This document shows, piece after piece, positions 58,901 through 64,000 of a stretch of DNA of 64,000 nucleotides. The position numbers were made by a program, and so were the translations under genes. This DNA comes from Kistimonas scapharcae. GTDB taxonomy: Bacteria; Pseudomonadota; Gammaproteobacteria; Pseudomonadales; Endozoicomonadaceae. The stretch is from NCBI RefSeq assembly GCF_039540975.1, contig NZ_BAABFL010000477.1:1-64000 (forward strand), in the 5' to 3' direction. Within the stretch, counting starts at the first letter, position 1. The number at the start of each line of letters is the position of its first letter. The notes under the pieces are model-generated. The model saw nothing but the letters and a program-made list of their open reading frames with translations, did not search any database and had not been told where the DNA came from.

Positions 58901-60829
58901 ATGGATAGCTCGAACCCGACACTCACGCAGCAAAAAATCGACGAGTGCTTTGAATACCTCGACAACGGCTGGTCAATCATCCCGATTGCGGTCGACACCA
59001 AAAAACCGCTGGTCAAATGGAAAGCATTTCAGTCCCGCCAGGCCACCGAAGAAGAAGTGACCGAATGGTTCACCCGATGGCCGAAGGCCCTGATGGCTCT
59101 GGTCACGGGGGATGTCAGCGACATCTATGTCGTCGACATGGATACCCCCGAAGCCGAGCAGAAAGCCGACGAACTCGGGTTTGTCTCTCCGGTCCAGGTC
59201 AGGACACCCCACGGGAGCCACCGCTATTTCAGACACCCCGGTGACGGCCAGTGGCGAGGGCCGCAGTCCGGCTCCGGTTCCAACGGCACGGTCTGGCCGC
59301 AGGTCGACGGCCTCGACTGGCGCGGCGACGGCAGCTATGCGCTGTTGCCAACCTGCGATAACCACTACCACTGGCACGTTGCCGAAGGGTTTGCTTTCGA
59401 GGACATGCCGACCTGGCAGGACCGGGCCGGTGAGCCGGAGGGTACGGACGTGGTACCCATGCCCGAGTACATCTCCGGCACATTGATACACCTCGACCTG
59501 TCGAAGATCAGTACCGACAATGCCAAAGATATCTGGAAAGAGACTTCGGCACGGGCCAACACCTTCCCTGGCGGCAAGATCCCGCGAGGCGGCTCGGGCA
59601 TCTACAACATGACCTTCCGCTATCTCGGGCGGGCCGTACTCGAAGTCGGCATCGGGGAGGCGCTCGAAGCGGCGGGCCGGGAGTACATGGATGCGTTCTT
59701 TACCGCACCGCTCGAAGAGGCCAGGCTGCAACAGAACCTGGCCTCGATCCGGCGAATGGAGAAGCTCAACCATCCCGAGCGCTTTGACAATGACGACCAT
59801 TACATCGGCCACCTGTCCCCTGACCGGGTGATTGGAGTTGCCAAAGTGGCGGCGCGTCACTACATCACGGATGACGATGCCGAACAGTTGCGCAAAGAGG
59901 TCGGCGAACAGGCGTTCCTGGTCAGGCCGATTATCCGCAAAGGGTCCATCGTCCAGGTTGCCGGTTATTCCGGGCATGGCAAGAGCCTGTTTACCTATCT
60001 GCTGATGTGCCATCTGGCGAGGGGCAAGCGCTTCGGGTGTTTCGAGATCGGGCAGCCCCAAAAGGTTCTCTACTTTGATTTCGAGAATGGTCGCGGCACC
60101 CTGGCCAACCTGCTCGCCAGCATGAGACGCTCCTGGGGGCCTGACAGGGCGGGGAACCTCACCATATGGACACCGTTTCGCAATCCCGAGCGCGAGATCA
60201 ACCTGAAAACCGCCGATGGCATGAGGGAGCTGGCCTGTTGCGTCAAGGAGGTCGAGCCGGATGTGGTGGTGATTGATACGATCCGGTCCGCCTTCCCTGG
60301 CCTGAAGGAGAACAGCGCCGAGGAATGGCGTGAACTTAACGGTATCGCTTTGAAGCTGCGCAATGCCGGTTATACCGTCGTCTTCCTCCACCACACCAAC
60401 AAGCCGACAGAAAGCGGCATCGCCCGCGAGGCCGGATCAACCAACCAGCTCACCACCCTGGAGACCCAGATCAAGATCGTCCAGGTGTTTCGCGACAAAG
60501 AGGAGGCGAAAAACCTGGCCGGAATATGGGACGGCGCGTATGACAATGACTCGCCCTGGCACGGACTGGAGCGTATCTCGCCACGGGGAGGCTTGCTTCA
60601 GGTTGTGCTCGAAGTGCAGCTCGGCAAGGTCCGGGAGTGGACCGAGGACCATGAGCGCAAACAGTTTTTTGGCATCGGGGAGAACGCCGACGGCAAGCGT
60701 TTCGTCATAGCCAGCATGTCCCCGAAGGAGAAGGCCCGACACCTGGCCGGGCACGGAATGGATGTGAAAGCGATCGCTGCCGAAATGCGCCGCAGCCTGG
60801 CAGCGGTGACACAATGGCTCGACGCCTGA
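58901..60829 (+). CDS. Prim-pol and RepA-type helicase fusion
   Basis: 642 residues. The N-terminal ~220 residues are a primase-polymerase domain with DIYVVDMDTPEA (catalytic D-x-D), then TPHGSHRYFRH. The C-terminal part is a RecA-fold helicase with Walker A GYSGHGKS near residue 355 and Walker B DVVVIDTIRS near 450. Such fusions start and unwind phage replication. The region near residue 500 (LHHTNKP, then REAGSTNQLTTLETQIKIVQ) fits the sensor part. The gene looks intact and should be the main replication initiator of the phage. Confidence 0.88.
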   Translation: MDSSNPTLTQQKIDECFEYLDNGWSIIPIAVDTKKPLVKWKAFQSRQATEEEVTEWFTRWPKALMALVTGDVSDIYVVDMDTPEAEQKADELGFVSPVQVRTPHGSHRYFRHPGDGQWRGPQSGSGSNGTVWPQVDGLDWRGDGSYALLPTCDNHYHWHVAEGFAFEDMPTWQDRAGEPEGTDVVPMPEYISGTLIHLDLSKISTDNAKDIWKETSARANTFPGGKIPRGGSGIYNMTFRYLGRAVLEVGIGEALEAAGREYMDAFFTAPLEEARLQQNLASIRRMEKLNHPERFDNDDHYIGHLSPDRVIGVAKVAARHYITDDDAEQLRKEVGEQAFLVRPIIRKGSIVQVAGYSGHGKSLFTYLLMCHLARGKRFGCFEIGQPQKVLYFDFENGRGTLANLLASMRRSWGPDRAGNLTIWTPFRNPEREINLKTADGMRELACCVKEVEPDVVVIDTIRSAFPGLKENSAEEWRELNGIALKLRNAGYTVVFLHHTNKPTESGIAREAGSTNQLTTLETQIKIVQVFRDKEEAKNLAGIWDGAYDNDSPWHGLERISPRGGLLQVVLEVQLGKVREWTEDHERKQFFGIGENADGKRFVIASMSPKEKARHLAGHGMDVKAIAAEMRRSLAAVTQWLDA

Positions 60830-61123
60830 TCAAGCCTTGCCGGATAGCAGGGTTCGCAGCCTTGCTATCTCATCCATCATTTCACTGACCTGTCGCCCCA
60901 GCCCCATCACCTGGTCCCCACGGATCTTGGCTTCCTCAGCCAGCCGGAGCACCTCCTCGGTCAATGCGCCTATGTGTGACTCTTCGTAATGGTCCTCGAC
61001 GTCTGCAAGAAACCGTTCCTGCGCCAGGGCCAGCACCCTGGCGGCACCGGCATGTTTGCACAGCGCCTCCACCGATTGCTCCACATTAACCCTGGCATCG
61101 TTTTCTTCGTATCGTTCATACAT
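60830..61123 (-). CDS. Small coiled-coil protein, unknown
   Basis: 97 residues from the ATG at 61123 with AAGGTG upstream; a TTG at 61132 is less likely. Helical over its length (ALTEEVLRLAEEAKIRGDQV), with a probable C-terminal coiled coil. Its stop codon abuts that of the prim-pol gene on the other strand with no gap. Function unknown. Confidence 0.55.
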   Translation of the reverse strand: MYERYEENDARVNVEQSVEALCKHAGAARVLALAQERFLADVEDHYEESHIGALTEEVLRLAEEAKIRGDQVMGLGRQVSEMMDEIARLRTLLSGKA

Positions 61124-61226
61124 ACCCAACACCTTGCTTTCCCAGTTAAACTTATGCCTTCACCATCAACCTCAGGATATATTTCATTAAACCTTGCTCT
61201 CAAGTTCCAGATATGGAACCGGCGTA

Positions 61227-61844
61227 TCAACCGGCTCTGATGTCATAGACAACCACCATGACGGCCAGGTCCGAGAGTGCGTATCGGTGGCAGGCCGAGA
61301 GCAGTTCGTGCGTATAGTTAACCCTGAATTTCTTTTTTATCGTGCCCATGCGCTTGTTAAGGGTGCGTATCGAGGTCTGAAAGTGCTCGGCTATACAGGC
61401 CTGGGGCGTGCCGATAAAGGTGTGGCCGATCAGTTTCAGTTCACGGAAGCTGAGGTAATCATTAATCTGCTCGACAAACAGCCCCCTGGCCGGTTGTATG
61501 TTCACCAGGTGCGTGCCCACCAGTGAGTCCTGTACCTCCACCTCGCCGACAATCCCGCCCTCCCTGTCGAGACGCTTGCGGACCACGACCTCCACCCATC
61601 CCCCGATGGTGCGGACCAGTTCCCGGCTTGTCAGCGAGCCCGACAGGCTGTCGCGGGTTTCACCATCGGTCTTGTTACAGATGTCAGCATGGTCAGTGAG
61701 ATAAAAGTCGTAATCGGACTTGCCTATGGCCTGCTTCGGGGAGTCATACCCGGCGGCAATCGCCAGGTCGCTGGAGATTTCGGTATACCGGCCGTTCCGG
61801 TCCTTGCGAAACGTGAATATGGGAGAGCCGGTGTTATTCTTCAT
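61227..61844 (-). CDS. PAS-domain LuxR-type transcriptional regulator
   Basis: 205 residues. The N-terminal ~110 residues form a PAS-like fold starting PIFTFRKDRNGRYTEISSDL, probably a sensor of a small ligand or redox state. Residues ~140-195 are a LuxR/GerE helix-turn-helix: LSFRELKLIGHTFIGTPQAC then IRTLNKRMGTIKKKF. It is a second LuxR-type regulator in this phage; the first has a coiled-coil N terminus. Two perfect palindromes lie upstream (61898-61907, 61909-61923). It probably controls the divergent right-hand genes. Confidence 0.8.
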   Translation of the reverse strand: MKNNTGSPIFTFRKDRNGRYTEISSDLAIAAGYDSPKQAIGKSDYDFYLTDHADICNKTDGETRDSLSGSLTSRELVRTIGGWVEVVVRKRLDREGGIVGEVEVQDSLVGTHLVNIQPARGLFVEQINDYLSFRELKLIGHTFIGTPQACIAEHFQTSIRTLNKRMGTIKKKFRVNYTHELLSACHRYALSDLAVMVVVYDIRAG

Positions 61845-61897
61845 GCCTCCTCCTGTCCTTCACCCTGAGAACAAGAGCATAACGCTATATAAACAAC

Positions 61898-61923
61898 AAC
61901 CTAGGTTCAAGTGTTTTACACTT
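61898..61923. promoter_or_regulatory. Two palindromes upstream of the PAS-LuxR gene
   Basis: AACCTAGGTT (61898-61907) is a perfect palindrome and AAGTGT-TTT-ACACTT (61909-61923) a perfect 6-bp dyad. They sit 55-80 nt upstream of the leftward start codon and are good operator candidates. Confidence 0.5.
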
Positions 61924-62245
61924 TGGTTACATGCTTGCCGTTACTTTTTTTCAGGCAATAGCTTCGCCTTCAAACGGTGAGCGAGCGAACAGAATAATCG
62001 GAACCTACTGAACAGACAGTGAACAAAGATTGGACAACGGGTCATGCGGCCTGAGCCCCAGCGAAGGTCGCAATGCTGAAACACAATCGACAACCTTGTT
62101 TTCTTCGACTCTCGCTGATCACTCGAATCTGCTTTTGAGGGTATCATATTTTTTAACCCTTCTCAAAAATCTGCACTTAGCTAATTTAATAATAAGAACC
62201 CCTAGAAACGCTTAGCCTAACTTCAGTTATGGCTATAATACCCCT
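61924..62245. other. Divergent non-coding region with dyad and leaderless promoter
   Basis: No gene is supported. An inverted repeat built on TTTTGAG and CTCAAAA with GGGT/ACCC inside spans about 62133-62167. A consensus -10 box TATAAT lies at 62234-62239, directly before the rightward gene. Between them the sequence is AT-rich. Confidence 0.45.
62234..62239 (+). promoter_or_regulatory. Consensus -10 box of a probable leaderless mRNA
   Basis: TATAAT ends 6 nt before the ATG at 62246. A normal transcription start about 7 nt past the box would fall on the A of the ATG, and no Shine-Dalgarno site exists. The -35 region at 17-nt spacing is TTAGC-like and weak. Confidence 0.5.
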
Positions 62246-62536
62246 ATGGCCAAAATCATTGTCACGGACGACGATGTACGCTGGTTGCGGAAGCACCATG
62301 CGTCACTCAGCTACAAAGCAATGGCAAAACACATGCAGTGTTGTGTCGACACCCTCAAGCGCATCCTTGCCCGGCACGGGATTGAACAATTCGACGGTGC
62401 GAAATACCAACCCCGCCTCAGGGACAAGACATGGCGACGGCCCTGCATCATTTGCAAGACGACTGTCGTTCGACCAAAGAACCAGTATATCTGTACGTCC
62501 TGTCGTAACAGGCAACGCCGGGATGATCTCCTTTGA
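62246..62536 (+). CDS. Small HTH and zinc-finger protein
   Basis: 96 residues. The first ~50 residues fit a helix-turn-helix (YKAMAKHMQCCVDTLKRILA), and the last ~35 hold two Cys pairs, CIIC and CTSC, a likely zinc finger. Such proteins bind DNA. Its promoter looks leaderless, like that of some phage repressors. It faces the PAS-LuxR gene and may be its regulatory counterpart. The family is not certain. Confidence 0.65.
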   Translation: MAKIIVTDDDVRWLRKHHASLSYKAMAKHMQCCVDTLKRILARHGIEQFDGAKYQPRLRDKTWRRPCIICKTTVVRPKNQYICTSCRNRQRRDDLL

Positions 62537-62630
62537 TCGCTTGTTGTACGACGCCCGGTGTGGCTACCTCGCCCGGGGCGAGGCAGCGACCATGGATTAA
62601 CGACATTTGCCGGGTATTTGACCAGCAACC

Positions 62631-62861
62631 ATGCCACGGAAAAAACAGCTTCGACGAGCCCGTCATCGCGACCCGAAGCCCGACATGAACGGGGTTCCGC
62701 TCAAGTGCTGCCCCTGCTGCGGCTCCGGCAATGTGTGCGCCGACAGCGAAGAATGCATGGCGATGATCTGGTGCGAGGACTGCGGCATCTCGGTGCACAG
62801 CCCGCACCATCAGGCCATCCACACCTGGAACAGACGGCACTACGAGGAAGACCATGCCTAA
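62631..62861 (+). CDS. Lar-like (restriction alleviation) zinc protein
   Basis: 76 residues. LKCCPCCGSGNVC followed by IWCEDCGISV and AIHTWNRRHYEED matches the Lar family pattern (CPFCG...C..CG...A..WNRR). Lar of Rac reduces restriction of unmodified DNA by type I enzymes; many phage homologues are annotated only by similarity. The two Cys pairs should bind zinc. Overlaps the next gene by eight bases. Confidence 0.75.
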   Translation: MPRKKQLRRARHRDPKPDMNGVPLKCCPCCGSGNVCADSEECMAMIWCEDCGISVHSPHHQAIHTWNRRHYEEDHA

Positions 62862-63243
62862 AGGACGAGGCTGCAAGCAAAAAGGCGATAACTTCGAGCG
62901 GGAGCTGGCCGCATTCCTGAACGAATATGCTTATGGCCGGTCACTCTGTCACCGTGCACCGCTTTCGGGCGGCGGCTCCGTAATATCGACAGGCGGCGCT
63001 GACCTCACCGGAACCCCCGGCCTGTTCGTCGAGGCCAAGCGGGTCGAGCGGTGCGCCTTCCCGAACGCACTGGAACAGGCCGAGCGTAATGCCGAACAGA
63101 CCTGCTCCACCGAGCATCCGATCGTCATCAACCGGCGTAACCGGCAGTGCATGGAAGAGAGCTACGTGTTCCTCCGGCTCGGTGACTTCCTTGCGTTCTA
63201 CCATGCCTGGCTCGAACGGGAAGGCCATCCGCACTCGAACTAG
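62854..63243 (+). CDS. Resolvase-like PD-(D/E)XK nuclease
   Basis: 129 residues. KGDNFERELAAFL, GGADLTGTPGLFVEAKRVER gives the E...D...E-x-K core of a phage Holliday-junction-resolvase or VRR-like nuclease. The length is right for this small family. It lies after the Lar-like gene in the rightward right-end cluster and may resolve recombination or replication branches before packaging. Confidence 0.75.
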   Translation: MPKGRGCKQKGDNFERELAAFLNEYAYGRSLCHRAPLSGGGSVISTGGADLTGTPGLFVEAKRVERCAFPNALEQAERNAEQTCSTEHPIVINRRNRQCMEESYVFLRLGDFLAFYHAWLEREGHPHSN

Positions 63244-63560
63244 CGTTCATACGGTTCTTCGCAATCCCCTCTCTCGCTGTCCGGCTTGAGGTTTCAGGTT
63301 CACCACCGTTGGTTTGATCAACCCTAACGCATTTAGTTGCAAGCCTGTTTTTACTGCGGTAAGACTATTAACATTGGTTTCGCAGAAACTATCCTTTTGC
63401 GCATGATTGCGCCGTTGACGATGTCAGCCTGTATCAATTCCGCATCTGAAGTTGCATAAAAGCAAACCAAGGCTCCGCCACCGCAGCCGGGTTCATCCAT
63501 GAGGTCAGGCAGGCCAATCCCGACCACGCACATAAACACCTCCACTGAGGAATACCAATC
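63244..63560. other. Non-coding gap near right edge
   Basis: About 315 bases with no convincing gene. A dyad around GGTTTGATCAACC (63311-63323) could be an operator. Two short frames (18 and 22 codons) were seen but have no ribosome-binding site. Confidence 0.35.
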
Positions 63561-63746
63561 ATGACAGGCCGGATTGATCTTCGCTGGGTCAGGCGCGAGC
63601 TGGGGAAGGCCCGGTTGCAGCGTGACCAGTGCATGGCACGACTTGAAGACATGAAACAGGAACTCCTCACCCTTGAAGCCAAGGTGACAGGGTTCGCCGA
63701 GCTGAAGAAATACCTCGAACAGGCGGGGAAAACCGACCATGAGTAA
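63561..63746 (+). CDS. Small helical protein, unknown
   Basis: 61 residues, entirely helical with a coiled-coil pattern (CMARLEDMKQELLTLEAKVT). GAGGAAT is placed 8-10 nt before the ATG. It lies in the right-end rightward cluster and could be a small regulatory or assembly protein. Confidence 0.5.
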   Translation: MTGRIDLRWVRRELGKARLQRDQCMARLEDMKQELLTLEAKVTGFAELKKYLEQAGKTDHE

Positions 63747-63818
63747 GACCCGGACTGTCATGTCACATCGACAGCCACGGCAAACCGGCACGCACTGACC
63801 ACCAAGGAGCAAGACGTC

Positions 63819-64000
63819 ATGGAAGACCTGTTGAAACAAACGCCCAGGCTGGATCTCACCCCGACCCCGGTCGGTGAGTCACGAGCCAGCTTCGACACCT
63901 ACGATCGTGCGCTCAGTATGATCGCCGAGGGCAAACGGTCCCGCGACCGTCTCGTTATCGATGCGCTGGAGGTGCATAACGGCGTCAGGGTTGAGCTTAT
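63819..64000 (+). CDS. Partial phage gene running off the right edge
   Basis: An open frame starts at 63819 with AAGGAG upstream and begins MEDLLKQTPRLDLTPTPVGE. It continues beyond the window; at least 60 residues are visible. No domain can be recognised from this part. Confidence 0.6.
   Translation, partial: MEDLLKQTPRLDLTPTPVGESRASFDTYDRALSMIAEGKRSRDRLVIDALEVHNGVRVEL

Larger units (their letters stand above)
2200..64000. mobile_element. Temperate podovirus-like prophage, left part
   Basis: An integrase with candidate attachment region at the left, full packaging, capsid, tail, lysis, replication and recombination modules, and several regulators show an almost complete prophage. A portal, adaptor, nozzle, fibres and large ejection proteins without a tape-measure or sheath gene point to a short tail. 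The right attachment site is beyond the window. One dead region (16.1-27.4 kb) carries insertions, so activity is uncertain. Confidence 0.8.

Noticed and set aside
58973..60394. Leftward 473-codon frame opposite the prim-pol/helicase gene
   Set aside because: Shadow of a gene with clear Walker and prim-pol motifs on the plus strand.
63739..63798. 19-codon frame overlapping the 61-residue gene end
   Set aside because: ATGA overlap exists, but the sequence is low in structure and the frame too short to support.
1..64000. CRISPR arrays, rRNA or tRNA genes
   Set aside because: No regularly spaced repeats and no conserved RNA gene sequence were found on either strand by eye.

Overview
The window looks like the left part of a temperate, podovirus-like prophage in a gammaproteobacterium. 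A host-type gene (metallo-beta-lactamase fold, 176-2104) lies at the left edge. It is followed by a candidate attachment region with repeated GTACCCAA boxes and a leftward tyrosine integrase, and phage genes then run to the right edge. No right attachment site is seen, so the element continues beyond the window. Genus cannot be fixed from sequence alone; the low-GC cargo genes would fit a marine or symbiotic gammaproteobacterium, but that is inference.

Layout. (1) 2.5-12.7 kb, leftward: integrase, LuxR-type regulator, a CobT-like VWA protein paired with a CobS/MoxR-like AAA+ ATPase, and a string of small phage orphans with strong Shine-Dalgarno sites. Three copies of a short hairpin element sit 60-80 nt upstream of three of these genes. 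(2) 13.1-16.1 kb, rightward: coiled-coil protein, probable small terminase, small ORF, large terminase. (3) 16.1-27.4 kb: an AT-richer cargo island between terminase and portal. It holds a second, diverged terminase fragment, membrane and lipoprotein genes, a NucS-like nuclease, IS remnants, a DUF262/DUF1524 (GmrSD-like) restriction gene and a well-formed integron attC site next to that gene. (4) 27.4-29.2 kb, leftward: three phage genes. (5) 29.3-55.6 kb, rightward: portal, two tail fibres sharing an N-terminal domain, scaffold, major capsid protein, head-tail and nozzle proteins, GNAT acetyltransferase, three glutamine-rich internal virion proteins, an AT-rich moron, a 2839-residue polyvalent virion protein with an HEVGH zincin motif, an M15-type endolysin and a holin-like protein. 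(6) 55.7-58.8 kb, leftward: Xre regulator, Cas4/RecB-like exonuclease, DUF669-like protein, Sak4-like ATPase. (7) 58.9-64 kb: rightward prim-pol/helicase, leftward PAS-LuxR regulator, then rightward small genes including a HTH/zinc-finger protein with a probably leaderless start, a Lar-like protein and a resolvase-like nuclease.

How it works together. Replication (prim-pol/helicase) and recombination (exonuclease, DUF669, Sak4) form one divergent block, virion assembly and lysis form a long rightward block, and the left block holds integration and accessory early functions. Short intergenic boxes (GGACGACA, seven exact plus-strand copies noticed) precede many virion genes and may be phage-specific transcription signals. 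The most unusual points are the integron-type cassette carrying a restriction gene inside a prophage cargo island, the two families of repeated regulatory-looking elements, and the chimeric terminase breakpoint.
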